Source of the DNA: Candidatus Omnitrophota bacterium
GTDB taxonomy: Bacteria; Omnitrophota; Gorgyraeia; 2-02-FULL-51-18
Assembly: GCA_022072175.1 (NCBI GenBank)
Contig: JAJVIE010000003.1
Span: forward strand, 368,598 to 432,597
Length of the DNA stretch: 64,000 nucleotides
Direction: 5' to 3'
A program made the position numbers and the translations under genes. Shown in pieces: positions 45,312 through 55,570 of this stretch (within the stretch, counting starts at the first letter, position 1; the number at the start of each line of letters is the position of its first letter). The notes beneath the pieces are model-generated. The model searched no databases. It saw only the letters and a program-made list of their open reading frames with translations, and had not been told where the DNA came from.

Positions 45312-48300
45312 CGCTCTCGGACGTCTCGATCAAGAACCCGGTCTTCGCCTGGATGCTCATGGCGGGGCTCATCGTATTCGGCGGTATCACGTTCAAGGAC
45401 CTTGGTGTCAGCCAGATGCCGGAGGTGGATTTCCCGGTGCTGACGGTGTCGGTCACTTGGGAGGGCGCCGCGCCGGAGGTCATGGAGAGCGACGTCACGG
45501 ACGTTCTCGAGGATGCGGTGATGAGTTCCGAAGGGCTCATAGAGGTCACCTCCTCCACGCGTCAGGGCTCCAGCGAGGTCAAGCTGGAGTTCACGCTCGA
45601 GCGTGATATCGACGTCGCCCTGCAGGAGGTCCAGTCTCGGGTCTCGCAGGCCCAGCGCCGCCTGCCCGAGGATATCGACCCGCCCATCGTCTCCAAGCAG
45701 AACCCTTCGGACCAGCCCATCATGTGGCTGGCGCTGTCGGGGGACCGGCCCTTGCGGGACATGATCACCTACACGCAGGACCATCTTAAGGACCGCTTCC
45801 AGACCATCCCGGGGGTGGGCGAGATCATCCTGGGTGGTTTTGTCGATCGCAACCTGCGCGTCTGGGTGTCCTCGGCCAAGCTGGACGAGTACCAGCTGAC
45901 CATCGGGGACATCATCGATGCCATCGAGACCAATCACGTCGAGATGCCGGCGGGGCGCATCGAGACCGTCGACCGCGAGATGAACGTCCGGGCGATGGGC
46001 GAGGCGCTCAGTGTGGAAGAGTTCGGGCAGATCCTGATCTCGCGCCGCGGCGGTCAGCCGGTGTACAAGCCCATCCTGCTCAAGGACGTCGCCCGGATCG
46101 AGGACGCGCTGGCCGACCAGCGGAGACTGTCGCGCGTGTACGGCAAGCCCGCCATCGGGCTGGGTATCCGCAAGCAGATCGGCGCCAACGCCGTCGATGT
46201 CGCTCACAAGGTCAAAGAGCGCATGGTGGAGGTCCAGAAGGACCTGCCCGAGGGGATGAATCTCGGTGTCAATTTCGACAGCACGACGTTCGTCGAGGAG
46301 GCGATCCACGAGCTCTTGTTCGCGCTGGCGCTCTCGGCCGTGCTCACCGGCGTGGTGTGCTGGATCTTCCTCGGGTCGTGGAGCTCGACGCTCAACATCC
46401 TGCTGGCCATCCCGACGTCCATCATCGGCAGCTTCATGGTCTTCGGGTTCATGGGATTCACGCTCAACACGTTCACGGTACTGGCGCTCTCGCTGGCCAT
46501 CGGCATCGTCGTCGACGACGCGATCATGGTGCTCGAGAACATCGTGCGCTACCGCGAGGGCGGGATGAGCCGGGTACAGGCCGCGGAGGTCGGAGCCCGG
46601 CAGATCACGTTCGCGGCGCTGGCGGCGACGTTGTCGCTGGTGGCGATCTTCCTGCCGGTGGCCTTCATGAAGGGTGTCATCGGCCGCTTCTTCTTCCAGT
46701 TCGGCGTGGCCATCTCGGCGTCGGTACTGCTGTCGCTCCTTGAGGCGCTCACGTTGACGCCCATGCGCGCTTCGCAGTTCCTCGAGGTGGGAGAGCGGCG
46801 CACGCGTTTCGGCAAGGCCGTGGAAAGAGGGTTCGCGGCGATCGCGTCGGGCTACCGGAGCCTGTTGACGCGAGCGATCACGCGCCCGGTGCTCGTGATC
46901 GTGCTCTCCGCCGTGTTCTTCGCCGGATCCCTCGCTTTCTTCGGGCCTCTTCGCAAGGAATTCGTGCCCGCGCAGGACCAGGGTTATTTCATCTGCAGAC
47001 TGCAGACCCCCGTGGGCTCTTCGCTGGAGTTCACCAACACGCGTTTCAAGCAGGCCGAGGAGTTCGTCTCCAAGCTGCCTGAGGTCCGGAGATACTTCGC
47101 GGCGGTCGGCGGATTCGGCGGAGGAGAGGTCAACACCGGCGTGCTCTTCATCTCGATGAAGTCCAAGTCCGAGCGGGGTGTGCGCGAGGGCCGGTCGAGA
47201 CCCTTGAGCCAGCAGGACCTTATGGACATCTGCCGCAAGGAGCTCAATAAGATCCCGGACACCAAGGTCTTCATCCAGGACCTGTCCATGAGAGGGTTCA
47301 CGGCCCAGCGCGGATTCCCGATCGAGTTCTCGGTGCAGGGCAGTGATTGGGGCAAGCTGGCGGAGCTGTCCGAGGCCATGATGGTCAAGATGCGGGATAC
47401 CGGGCTCATGACCGACGTCGATACCGACTATCTACTGGGCGTCACCGAGGTGCAGGTGCGTCCCAACCGCGCCAAGGCCCAGGAGCGGGGCGTCGAGATG
47501 CGTATCGTCGCCGACGCCGTCAACGCGCTCATCGGCGGCCAGCGTGTGGGTAAGTACACCGAGGGCGGCCGGCGTTACGACGTGCGCGTCCGGCTCGAGG
47601 CGGAGGACCGCATGGCGCCTGAGGACGTCGAGCGCATCTGGGTATGGAACAACCGCGGCGAGCGCGTCCGTCTGTCCGAGGTCGTGGACCTCGAGCTCAA
47701 GCCCTCGCTCCTTAGCATCACGCGGCGCAATCGCGAGCGTTCTATCGGAGTGTTCGCCAACATCCAGCCCGGCAAGTCGCAGGCGGACGCCATCCAGGCG
47801 GTCGAGCGTATCGCCAAGGAAACCCTGCCCGAAGGCTACCGGATCCAGTTCACCGGCGGGGCGCAGAGCATGCGCGAGTCCATCGGGAGCTTCAACTTCG
47901 CGTTCATCCTCGGCATCGTGATCGCGTACATGATCCTGGCGTCGCAGTTCAACAGCTACATCCATCCGGTCACGGTACTGCTGTCCATGCCGTTCGCGTT
48001 GTCGGGGGCGGTGTTGGCGCTCTTCGTGACCAACCAGTCGATCAATCTCTACAGCGGCATCGCTTTTATCCTGCTCATGGGCATCGTCAAGAAGAACTCG
48101 ATCCTGCTGGTGGAGTTCACCAACCACGTCCGGTGGGAGAAAGGCCGTCCTCCCAGAGAAGCGTTGCTCGAGGCTTGCCCCATCCGCTTGAGGCCGATCC
48201 TGATGACCTCGGTCTCCACGATCTCCGCCGCGGTGCCTCCGGCGCTCGCGCTCGGCCCCGGCGCGGAGACCCGCGTGCCGATGGCCGTCGCCGTCATCGG

Positions 48301-48439
48301 GGGCGTGCTCGTATCGACGGCCCTGACGCTCTTCGTGGTCCCGTGCGCTTACCTGCTCTTCACGCGTCTGGAGCGGCATCCCGAGCGCGATCCCCACAGG
48401 ATCGCGCCCGAAGCCGCCGGCGGAGCCGCGCGGGGATGA
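45308..48439 (+). CDS. RND-family efflux pump (AcrB/MdtB type)
   Basis: A 1043-residue proton-driven inner-membrane transporter of the HAE1 (hydrophobe/amphiphile) class. The N-terminus SIKNPVFAWMLMAGLIVFGGITF, the proton-relay aspartates D403-D404 in IGIVVDDAIMVLENIVR, and the C-terminal GIVKKNSILLVEF and LTLFVVPCAYLLF are all present. Two large periplasmic loops and 12 membrane helices fit the expected length. No membrane-fusion adaptor gene lies between it and the TolC gene or just after, which is unusual for this family. Confidence 0.94.
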   Translation: MTLSDVSIKNPVFAWMLMAGLIVFGGITFKDLGVSQMPEVDFPVLTVSVTWEGAAPEVMESDVTDVLEDAVMSSEGLIEVTSSTRQGSSEVKLEFTLERDIDVALQEVQSRVSQAQRRLPEDIDPPIVSKQNPSDQPIMWLALSGDRPLRDMITYTQDHLKDRFQTIPGVGEIILGGFVDRNLRVWVSSAKLDEYQLTIGDIIDAIETNHVEMPAGRIETVDREMNVRAMGEALSVEEFGQILISRRGGQPVYKPILLKDVARIEDALADQRRLSRVYGKPAIGLGIRKQIGANAVDVAHKVKERMVEVQKDLPEGMNLGVNFDSTTFVEEAIHELLFALALSAVLTGVVCWIFLGSWSSTLNILLAIPTSIIGSFMVFGFMGFTLNTFTVLALSLAIGIVVDDAIMVLENIVRYREGGMSRVQAAEVGARQITFAALAATLSLVAIFLPVAFMKGVIGRFFFQFGVAISASVLLSLLEALTLTPMRASQFLEVGERRTRFGKAVERGFAAIASGYRSLLTRAITRPVLVIVLSAVFFAGSLAFFGPLRKEFVPAQDQGYFICRLQTPVGSSLEFTNTRFKQAEEFVSKLPEVRRYFAAVGGFGGGEVNTGVLFISMKSKSERGVREGRSRPLSQQDLMDICRKELNKIPDTKVFIQDLSMRGFTAQRGFPIEFSVQGSDWGKLAELSEAMMVKMRDTGLMTDVDTDYLLGVTEVQVRPNRAKAQERGVEMRIVADAVNALIGGQRVGKYTEGGRRYDVRVRLEAEDRMAPEDVERIWVWNNRGERVRLSEVVDLELKPSLLSITRRNRERSIGVFANIQPGKSQADAIQAVERIAKETLPEGYRIQFTGGAQSMRESIGSFNFAFILGIVIAYMILASQFNSYIHPVTVLLSMPFALSGAVLALFVTNQSINLYSGIAFILLMGIVKKNSILLVEFTNHVRWEKGRPPREALLEACPIRLRPILMTSVSTISAAVPPALALGPGAETRVPMAVAVIGGVLVSTALTLFVVPCAYLLFTRLERHPERDPHRIAPEAAGGAARG

Positions 48440-50349
48440 TCCGCGCTCTGTCTCTGGCCGGGCTGGGTCTCGCGTTCGGCCTGACGACCGCATTGGCCGA
48501 GCCCCTGCCCAAGCCGGACTTCGAGCTACCCGAAGCGGGCGAGTCCTATATCGACTACGCCCGCTATGGTGTCTTCGAGGGCTCCGGGACCAAGGATTAC
48601 GTGTATCGCGTGACGGACCCCGCGGGGTTGGCCATGGCCGCGGGAGCAGGGGTGTATCCGTCCATAGCCCATCAGGCCGATCCGCAGTTCCAGTACTTCG
48701 TCTCGGCGCAGGGACCGGATTTCTCGGTATGGAGCTACAGCGGCAGTCGCTACCCTCAGAACGACTTTTATGCCTGGTGCATGGCCGAGACCGACGAGGG
48801 GGCGCGCTTGTTCTTCGCCGGAGAAGCCCTGCGCCGGGCCGGGCATATCCGGCAGGCGCTCAAGGCGTACCATGCGCTCGTGGTGCATTTCCCCCGGACC
48901 GCGATCTGGTCCAAGGACAAGAGCTTCTACTGGTATGCCGCGCCGGAGGCGATCGCCCGCATGCACAAGCTCCTGGCGGCCTATCCGGACCTGGGGCTCA
49001 GGCTCGAGGACGCATTCGTCGATGTCAGGCGGAGCGGACAGCTGGACCCGGCGACCGACGAGGTCCTCGCGCGTCCCGGGCGTCTGGTGCCCGATGATCT
49101 CCGTCCGATCGCGCGGGAGTATTGGCGCGTCAAGCAGGAGCGGGGCAAGGGACGCGTGCGTCTGGTTCAGTACGACAACGGCCACTGGGAAATGCTCGTC
49201 GAAGGCCGGCCCTTCGTCGTGAAGGGGGTCACTTATACGGCCACGACCATCGGCGAGTCCCCGCACGCGCTCAACCTCCGGCCATGGATGACCGTGGACG
49301 ATAACAAGAACGGGCTCAACGACGGCATGTTCGACGCGTGGGTGGACTGGGATCGCGATGGACAGCAGGATGAGGGCGAGAAGGCCGTTGGAGACGCGGA
49401 GCTCTTGCGTCGGATGGGCGCCAACGCCATCCGCATCTACCACGGTGTGGATGAGAAGGGTCTCTACGATCCCCGCGAGTACGACAAGGCTCTCATGCGC
49501 AAGCTGAACAAGGAGTACGGCATCCATTTCATCATGGGCGACTTCGTCGGCGCCTATACGGTCGGGTCGCAGGCCAGATGGGATATCGGCACCGACTATA
49601 CGGATCCCGAGCAGATCGAGATCATGAAACGCAGTGTGCGCGACATGGTCATGGACCACAAGGACGAGCCGTACGTGCTCTTCTGGCTCCTGGGCAACGA
49701 GAACCAGCACCCGCACACCCGCACCAACGCTGTCGAGCACCCGGAGGCCTACGCACGTTTCCTCAACGAGACCGCTCGCATGATCCACGAGATCGACCCC
49801 GATCACCCCGTGGCGGTCGGCAACCTCAACACCTCCTACATGCGCGAGATCGGTCAGCACGCTCCGGAGATCGACATCTACGGGGCCAACGTCTACTCGG
49901 GGGCTTACTCGATGGGCAGTGTCTGGCACCAGGCGCGGGAGCTCCTGGACCGGCCTGTCGTCATCACGGAGATGGGATGCGACGTGTACGCGGCCGGACG
50001 CGGCGTCGATGAGGAGGCGCAGGCGGACTACTTCAGGCAGAACTGGGCTGACGTGGTCGAGAACCTTGCCGGAGGACGAGGGATCGGCAACGCGCTCGGA
50101 GCGGTCCAGTTCGAATGGATGGACGAATGGTGGAAGACCTCCAAGGGCGACTCCTGGGGCAATCCTAAGGACCACGACAGCGAGGGGGATTTCGAGGGGC
50201 CCTTCCCGGACGGTTGGATGCACGAGGAATGGCTGGGCATCTGGGGGCAGGGCGAAGGCTCCGATAGCCCTCGCCAGCGTCATCCACGCAAGATCTATGA
50301 TGAGATCCGGCGCGCATGGGCCTCCGGCGGACAGGAGCGGGGGCGTTGA
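48436..50349 (+). CDS. GH2-like (TIM-barrel) secreted glycosidase
   Basis: A 637-residue protein with a signal peptide (to about residue 21). A helical region of about 100-210 has tetratricopeptide character (RRAGHIRQALKAYHALVVHFP). The catalytic region shows WEMLVEGRPFVVKGVTY, MGANAIRIYHG, acid/base candidate E422 (LLGNENQ), nucleophile candidate E512 (VITEMGCD) and FEWMDEWWK. This is the clan-A pattern of family 2-type glycosidases and related transglycosylases. It presumably acts on an envelope or extracellular polysaccharide. Its ATG overlaps the pump stop, so it is co-translated with an efflux system. Confidence 0.78.
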   Translation: MIRALSLAGLGLAFGLTTALAEPLPKPDFELPEAGESYIDYARYGVFEGSGTKDYVYRVTDPAGLAMAAGAGVYPSIAHQADPQFQYFVSAQGPDFSVWSYSGSRYPQNDFYAWCMAETDEGARLFFAGEALRRAGHIRQALKAYHALVVHFPRTAIWSKDKSFYWYAAPEAIARMHKLLAAYPDLGLRLEDAFVDVRRSGQLDPATDEVLARPGRLVPDDLRPIAREYWRVKQERGKGRVRLVQYDNGHWEMLVEGRPFVVKGVTYTATTIGESPHALNLRPWMTVDDNKNGLNDGMFDAWVDWDRDGQQDEGEKAVGDAELLRRMGANAIRIYHGVDEKGLYDPREYDKALMRKLNKEYGIHFIMGDFVGAYTVGSQARWDIGTDYTDPEQIEIMKRSVRDMVMDHKDEPYVLFWLLGNENQHPHTRTNAVEHPEAYARFLNETARMIHEIDPDHPVAVGNLNTSYMREIGQHAPEIDIYGANVYSGAYSMGSVWHQARELLDRPVVITEMGCDVYAAGRGVDEEAQADYFRQNWADVVENLAGGRGIGNALGAVQFEWMDEWWKTSKGDSWGNPKDHDSEGDFEGPFPDGWMHEEWLGIWGQGEGSDSPRQRHPRKIYDEIRRAWASGGQERGR

Positions 50350-50374
50350 AATCCTCCGGCGCGGGTGTCATAAT
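50346..50374 (+). promoter_or_regulatory. Promoter for thrH inside the glycosidase stop region
   Basis: TTGAAA (50346-50351), 17-base spacer, CATAAT (50369-50374), each a five-of-six match. It overlaps the TGA of the preceding gene. Nearby arms CCTCCGG (50353-50359) and CCGGAGG (50387-50393) could form a hairpin that hides the ribosome site in read-through transcripts only. Confidence 0.55.
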
Positions 50375-50401
50375 GCGCTTCTTACCCCGGAGGGAAGGAT
50401 C

Positions 50402-50998
50402 ATGATCGTCTGCCTCGACCTCGAGGGCGTGCTCGTCCCCGAGATCTGGATCGGCGTCGCCAAGAAGACCGGAGTCGCGGAGCTGCGGCTGACAACGCGC
50501 GATATCCCCGACTACGACGCGCTCATGAAGCGTCGTATCGGCATCCTCAAGCGTGAGAAGATCCGCCTGTCCGACATCCAGCGGGTCATCGGCACGCTGC
50601 GGCCCCTACCGGGCGCGCGCGCGTTCCTCGACCGCCTCCGGGCGGAGCGCCAGGTCGTGATCCTGTCGGATACGTTCTATCAGTTCGCGGGACCGCTGAT
50701 GCGTCAGCTCGGACTGCCGACGATCTTCTGCAACTGGCTCATCGTCGGCAAGAGCGGCTACATCGAGGGCTACCGCCTCCGACAGCGCGATGGCAAGCGC
50801 AAGGCCGTACAGGCCCTGCGCGGCATGGGCTTCGAGGTGCGCGCCGCCGGCGACTCGTACAATGACATCACGATGCTCAAGACCGCCGACAAGGGGGTGC
50901 TCTTCAATCCCCCGGACAAGATCCGGCGGCAGTACCCGCGCTTCAAGACCGTCTCGGACTACCGCAGTCTCTACCGCGAGCTGACGTCGGCCTCATGA
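50402..50998 (+). CDS. thrH: Phosphoserine / homoserine phosphotransferase
   Basis: A 198-residue HAD-family enzyme closely following Pseudomonas ThrH: CLDLEGVLVPEIWI (nucleophile D6), TTRDIPDYDALMKRR, VVILSDTFYQFAGPLMRQLGLPT and AAGDSYNDITML. ThrH dephosphorylates phosphoserine and can move the phosphate to homoserine. GGAGGG lies a few bases before the ATG. It overlaps the exonuclease gene by four bases. Confidence 0.92.
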   Translation: MIVCLDLEGVLVPEIWIGVAKKTGVAELRLTTRDIPDYDALMKRRIGILKREKIRLSDIQRVIGTLRPLPGARAFLDRLRAERQVVILSDTFYQFAGPLMRQLGLPTIFCNWLIVGKSGYIEGYRLRQRDGKRKAVQALRGMGFEVRAAGDSYNDITMLKTADKGVLFNPPDKIRRQYPRFKTVSDYRSLYRELTSAS

Positions 50999-51771
50999 GC
51001 CGGCGCTGGCGCATCCTCTCCTGGAACGTCAACGGCATCCGCGCCATCGCCAAGAAGGATTTCCTGGGTTGGCTTCACGGAGCTTCGCCGGACATCATCG
51101 GTCTGCAGGAGACGCGCGCCGCTCTCGATCAGATCCCGCCGGAACTGCGTGAACCTGTCCCGTACCGGGCCTACTGGCACCCCGCCGAGCGCGGAGGCTA
51201 TAGCGGCGTGGCGATCCTGTCGCGCGAGGAGCCGCTGGAGGTCCGGCGCGGTATCGGCGAGGAAAGGTTCGACACAGAGGGTCGGGTGATCTCCGCGCGG
51301 TACAAGGATTTCACGCTCATCAACATCTATTTCCCCAACGGCGGACGGGGGGAGGATCGACTGCGTTTCAAGCTGGAGTTCTACGAGCATGCCCTCAAGC
51401 ATTTCAAGCGCCTGGAAAAAGCCGGCGAGCGCTTGGTCGTCTGCGGGGATTACAACACCGCTCACCATCCGATCGACCTGGCGAACCCCGACGAGAACGA
51501 GGATACGTCCGGTTTCATGCCGGTCGAGCGAGAGTGGCTCGATCGCCTGGTGGCCGCGGGGTACATCGATACGTTCCGGCAGTTCCATCAAGAGGCCGGG
51601 CAATATACCTGGTGGGATATGCGTACGCGGGCCCGCGAGCGGAACGCCGGTTGGCGGATCGACTACCACTTCGTCTCTTCCGGCCTGAAAGCCCATCTCA
51701 AGGACGCCGTGATCCTTCCGGAGGTCCAGGGGTCCGACCACTGTCCGGTGGGGATCACGCTGGAGTTCTAA
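50995..51771 (+). CDS. xth: Exodeoxyribonuclease III / AP endonuclease
   Basis: A 258-residue exonuclease III-family enzyme for repair of abasic sites: LSWNVNGIRAI at the N-terminus, metal-binding Glu in GLQETRA, YFPNGG, CGDYNTAHHPIDLANP, WRIDYHFVS and the terminal GSDHCPVG. Length and motif order are standard. ATG overlaps thrH by four bases. Confidence 0.95.
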   Translation: MSRRWRILSWNVNGIRAIAKKDFLGWLHGASPDIIGLQETRAALDQIPPELREPVPYRAYWHPAERGGYSGVAILSREEPLEVRRGIGEERFDTEGRVISARYKDFTLINIYFPNGGRGEDRLRFKLEFYEHALKHFKRLEKAGERLVVCGDYNTAHHPIDLANPDENEDTSGFMPVEREWLDRLVAAGYIDTFRQFHQEAGQYTWWDMRTRARERNAGWRIDYHFVSSGLKAHLKDAVILPEVQGSDHCPVGITLEF

Positions 51772-51993
51772 CCCCTCCGCCCGCAAGCTGTTAAGACTTT
51801 GTGGTTTCGTAACATGTTCTTAACAGGACCGCAAAGCGCCGAGGTTAAAGTATCGATCATGCGGATGGTGGTCCGCGGGTGTGTCCGACGTCGTCAAAGA
51901 GATTGACGCCCGATCCCCTCGGAGTTAAGGTAGGTCATCCGTATCGAGACAGCGCCCCAGGGCGCGCACACCCCCAACAGCACAGAGGAGCTT
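51772..51993 (+). promoter_or_regulatory. Upstream control region of the glutamine synthetase gene
   Basis: A 222-base non-coding stretch. It contains CTGTTAAG (51788-51795) and its perfect reverse complement CTTAACAG (51819-51826) flanking AACATGTT (51811-51818), and a second inverted repeat CGTCAA-AGAGA-TTGACG (51892-51908). GAGGAG precedes the ATG. No promoter stands out. The two dyads are candidate nitrogen-control operators. Confidence 0.5.
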
Positions 51994-54171
51994 ATGGCAG
52001 CGATCCAGGAATACGCGAAGATCGTCGGCACCAACGGCGACAGTGCCCACAAGAACAAGCCGTCCAAGGACGCCGGCAACCCGACGAAGGTCTTCGGGTC
52101 CAATGTTTTCAACGACCGGACGATGAAGGAGCGCCTGCCCAAGGACACGTACCGCGCGCTCCGCGAGACCATCGAGAGCGGCAAGCCGCTCACGCTCGAG
52201 GTCGCCAATGTCGTCGCCAACGCGATGAAGGACTGGGCGATCGAAAAAGGCGCCACGCACTACACGCACTGGTTCCAGCCGCTGACCGGCCGGACCGCCG
52301 AGAAGCACGATTCCTTCATCTCGCCGACCTCCGACGGCGGCGTCGTGATGGAGTTCTCCGGTAAGCAGCTCATCCAGGGCGAACCGGACGCGTCGTCGTT
52401 CCCCTCGGGCGGCCTACGCGCGACCTTTGAGGCGCGTGGCTATACCGCGTGGGATTGCACCTCACCGGCATTCCTCAAGGAGGACGGTCAGGGCAATGTG
52501 ACGCTCTGCATCCCGACCGCGTTCTGCTCGTACACGGGCGAGGCGCTCGACAAGAAGACCCCTCTACTGCGTTCGATGGAGGCCGTCTCCCGCCAGGCCG
52601 TCCGCGTGCTGCGCGCTCTGGGCAACACCACCGCCCGCCGCGTCACCGCGACCGTCGGACCCGAGCAGGAGTACTTCCTGATCGACAAGAAATACTACGA
52701 CCAGCGCCTCGACTTGATCACCTCGGGCCGCACGCTCTTCGGCGCCCCGGCCCCCAAGGGTCAGGAGCTGGAGGACCAGTATTTCGGCGCGATCAAGGAC
52801 CGTATCGCGGCTTTCATGCGCGATCTGGACTTCGAGCTCTGGAAGATGGGCGTGTCCGCGAAGACCAAGCACAACGAGGTCGCTCCGGCCCAGTTCGAGC
52901 TGGCGCCGATCTTCTCGACGACCAACATCGCGGCCGATCACAATCAGCTCGTGATGGAGACCATGCAGAAGGTCGCTCTGCGTCATGACCTCGTCTGCCT
53001 GCTCTATGAGAAGCCCTTCGCCGGCGTCAATGGCTCGGGCAAGCACAACAACTGGTCGCTGGCCACCGATGACGGCCAGAACCTGCTCGAGCCGGGCAAG
53101 ACCCCGCACGACAACGAGCAGTTCCTCGTGTTCCTCAGCGCGCTGATCATCGCCGTGGACCGTCATGCCGGTAAGCTCCGCGCCGGCGCGGCCAACCCGG
53201 GCAACGACCTGCGTCTGGGCGCCAACGAGGCTCCTCCGGCGATCATCTCGATCTTCATGGGCGAAGAGCTCACGGATATCCTTGAGACGCTGGCCAAGGG
53301 CAAGAAGGCTTCCGGCAAAGGTCAGCACTACCTGCATATCGGTGTGGACTCCCTGCCGGCCCTGCCCAAGGACAACACGGACCGCAACCGGACCTCGCCG
53401 TTCGCGTTCACGGGTAACAAGTTCGAGTTCCGCATGGTGCCGTCCTCGGCATCCATCTCGGGAGCGAACACCATCCTGAACACGATCGTCGCCGAGTCGC
53501 TGGACGAGATCGCCACGCGCTTGGAGAAGGCCAAGGACGTCAATAAGGAAGCCGCGGCCATCGTCAGGGAGGCGGTCAATAAGCATGGCCGCATCATCTT
53601 CAACGGCAACAACTACTCCGACGAGTGGGTCAAGGAAGCCAAGAAGCGCGGCATCCCCAACATCCGCTCGACGGTCGACGCTCTTGCCGAGATGGCCAGC
53701 CACGAGGCGGTCAAGCTGTTCGAGAAGTACAAGGTGCTGTCGGAAAAGGAGCTGCACTCCCGCTACGACATCTACCTCGAGCAGTACGCCAAGCACATCA
53801 ACATCGAGGCCCAGGCCGCGATCCAGATGGTGAAGACCCAGTATCTGCCGTCCGTGATCCGTTACACGGGCGATCTGGCCGGCGCCATCGCCAACCTCAA
53901 GTCGGTGTCCGCTCCGGTCAGCGTCCAGAAGGAGCTCCTGACGCAGATCTCGGTGCTGCTCGACTCGGCCAAGAACAAGCTCGGTGATCTCGAGGAGGCC
54001 CTGCGCAAGGCTCAGGCCGTTTCCGATGTCCGCGCGAAAGCCGTCGCTTACCGTGATAAGGTTTTCACGGCCCAGGCGGCTCTCCGGGCCGACATCGACC
54101 AGCTGGAGACCATCGTTCCGGGCTCCTACTGGCCGGTCCCGACCTACGCCGAGATGCTGTTCAAGCTCTGA
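51994..54171 (+). CDS. glnN: Glutamine synthetase, type III
   Basis: A 725-residue type III glutamine synthetase, the long dodecameric form common in Bacteroidetes, cyanobacteria and several deep lineages. Visible family features: [86 protein letters not shown] and the C-terminal helical [14 protein letters not shown] region. It makes glutamine from glutamate and ammonia. It stands alone, with its own control region and terminator, and lacks nearby glnB or glnK genes. Confidence 0.96.
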   Translation: MAAIQEYAKIVGTNGDSAHKNKPSKDAGNPTKVFGSNVFNDRTMKERLPKDTYRALRETIESGKPLTLEVANVVANAMKDWAIEKGATHYTHWFQPLTGRTAEKHDSFISPTSDGGVVMEFSGKQLIQGEPDASSFPSGGLRATFEARGYTAWDCTSPAFLKEDGQGNVTLCIPTAFCSYTGEALDKKTPLLRSMEAVSRQAVRVLRALGNTTARRVTATVGPEQEYFLIDKKYYDQRLDLITSGRTLFGAPAPKGQELEDQYFGAIKDRIAAFMRDLDFELWKMGVSAKTKHNEVAPAQFELAPIFSTTNIAADHNQLVMETMQKVALRHDLVCLLYEKPFAGVNGSGKHNNWSLATDDGQNLLEPGKTPHDNEQFLVFLSALIIAVDRHAGKLRAGAANPGNDLRLGANEAPPAIISIFMGEELTDILETLAKGKKASGKGQHYLHIGVDSLPALPKDNTDRNRTSPFAFTGNKFEFRMVPSSASISGANTILNTIVAESLDEIATRLEKAKDVNKEAAAIVREAVNKHGRIIFNGNNYSDEWVKEAKKRGIPNIRSTVDALAEMASHEAVKLFEKYKVLSEKELHSRYDIYLEQYAKHINIEAQAAIQMVKTQYLPSVIRYTGDLAGAIANLKSVSAPVSVQKELLTQISVLLDSAKNKLGDLEEALRKAQAVSDVRAKAVAYRDKVFTAQAALRADIDQLETIVPGSYWPVPTYAEMLFKL

Positions 54172-54191
54172 TCCAGGCGAGCACAAGAACC

Positions 54192-54221
54192 CCCTCCGCC
54201 GGGCGACCGGCGGAGGGTTTT
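54192..54221 (+). terminator. Strong rho-independent terminator after glnN
   Basis: A perfect 11-bp GC stem (54192-54202 with 54207-54217) capped by a GCGA (GNRA-type) tetraloop, followed by TTTTCTTT. Confidence 0.95.
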
Positions 54222-54336
54222 CTTTACATATCTTTTTAAATGTTTTCGAATAGAAACTAGCAATTCTTAAGCCTGATTTTTTATTTTTTTAATTTCAATT
54301 TCAAAATCCATAGTCTATAATTAATCATATAAAAAA
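54222..54336 (+). promoter_or_regulatory. AT-rich promoter region of the ROK pair
   Basis: A 115-base, very AT-rich gap. A perfect TATAAT (54316-54321) sits 15 bases before the ATG; 17 bases upstream of it is TTTCAA, a poor -35. No Shine-Dalgarno motif precedes the ATG (ATAAAAAAATG). Confidence 0.5.
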
Positions 54337-55566
54337 ATGGCTTACCGATCCCTCTACAAACACGACCACCTGACCGACCGCGAGCGGAAGAACATCATCC
54401 TGCTCGACGTTATCCGTCGTAACGGCCCTATCGCCAAGACGGACATCTCCCGTATCACCCAGTTCAATATCGTCACGGTCTCCAATTACGTCGAGCACTA
54501 CATCGACCAGAAGCTCGTGGTCGAGAAGGGCTTGGATATCTCCAGCGGAGGTCGCCGTCCGGAGCTGGTCGAGCTCAATGCCGAGTGGGGTCATATCGTC
54601 GGCATCGAGATCGGGCCGACGCACATCCTGGCCATCGTCGCCAATCTGGCCCCCGCGATCATCCACAAGATCAAGATCAAACGTCCGGACGGTCACATGG
54701 AGGTCGTGATCGCCGAGGCGGTCAAGCTCGTCAAGCGCGTCATCGAGGAATCCAAGGTGCCGATGGAGAAGATCCGCGGTATCGGTCTGGGTATCTCGGG
54801 CGTCATCGACCGCAGTGCCGGCACGATCCGTGATACCGACTCCCTGCGCGGCAAGACCGTGGGGAGCTTCTCGACGGCCAAGGGCATCCTGGAAAAAGAG
54901 TTCCGCGTGCCCGTGTCCGTGGGCAACGACGCGAGCCTGGCGGCGCTGGCGGAGAAGAAGTTGAGCTTACGCATCGACGATGAGAACGTGCTGTACTTCT
55001 ACTCGGACGTCGGCAGCGGTATCATCGCCAATAACGATCTCTTCTGGGGCTCCAGCTGGAGCGCCGGTGAGCTGCAGCTGTGCCTCGAGAACCTTGAGGG
55101 CCTGCCGCTCGACTCTTGGGTGACCCAGGGTGATTTTTTCCGCTCCGAGGGTCTGGACCTCGGCATCGCCCGTCGCGCCAAAGAAGCGCTGGCCAAGGAT
55201 GGCGGCAAATCCCGCATCCATGACGCGGTCGGCAAGGACCTCAGCAAGGTCGATGCCGCAGCGGTGTTCGACGCGGCCAAGAAGGGCGATCCTTTGGCCG
55301 CTGGCATCGTTGAGGAGGCCGCCACTCGGCTCGGGCTCAAGGTGGCCTATCTGACCAATTTTTTCAATCCTGAGGTGGTGGTGCTCGGCGGTGGTATCGA
55401 AAGGGGCGGAGAGCCCGCGCTCAACGCGGTCCGCCGTGTCGTCAAGCAGTTGGTCATGGAGGAGTCTTCGGGGATCGTGAAGATCATCCTCTCGCGCCTC
55501 GGCGAGGACGCGGTGGCCTTCGGCGCCGTCTGCCTCGTCACACAAGAACTCTTCGCGGAGATCTAG
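54337..55566 (+). CDS. ROK-family regulator (winged helix plus ROK), first copy
   Basis: A 409-residue NagC/XylR-type protein: a winged helix at about 15-70 (LDVIRRNGPIAKTDISRITQFNIVTVSNYV) and a ROK sugar-kinase-like fold (GIGLGISGVID, NDASLAALAE, VVVLGGGIERGG). The zinc motif of active ROK proteins (GH followed by a CxCGxxGC cluster) is missing; the region reads SAGELQLCLENLEGLPLD. It is therefore likely a sugar- or ligand-sensing repressor without kinase activity. A paralogue follows four bases after the stop. Confidence 0.9.
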   Translation: MAYRSLYKHDHLTDRERKNIILLDVIRRNGPIAKTDISRITQFNIVTVSNYVEHYIDQKLVVEKGLDISSGGRRPELVELNAEWGHIVGIEIGPTHILAIVANLAPAIIHKIKIKRPDGHMEVVIAEAVKLVKRVIEESKVPMEKIRGIGLGISGVIDRSAGTIRDTDSLRGKTVGSFSTAKGILEKEFRVPVSVGNDASLAALAEKKLSLRIDDENVLYFYSDVGSGIIANNDLFWGSSWSAGELQLCLENLEGLPLDSWVTQGDFFRSEGLDLGIARRAKEALAKDGGKSRIHDAVGKDLSKVDAAAVFDAAKKGDPLAAGIVEEAATRLGLKVAYLTNFFNPEVVVLGGGIERGGEPALNAVRRVVKQLVMEESSGIVKIILSRLGEDAVAFGAVCLVTQELFAEI

Positions 55567-55570
55567 TTCC

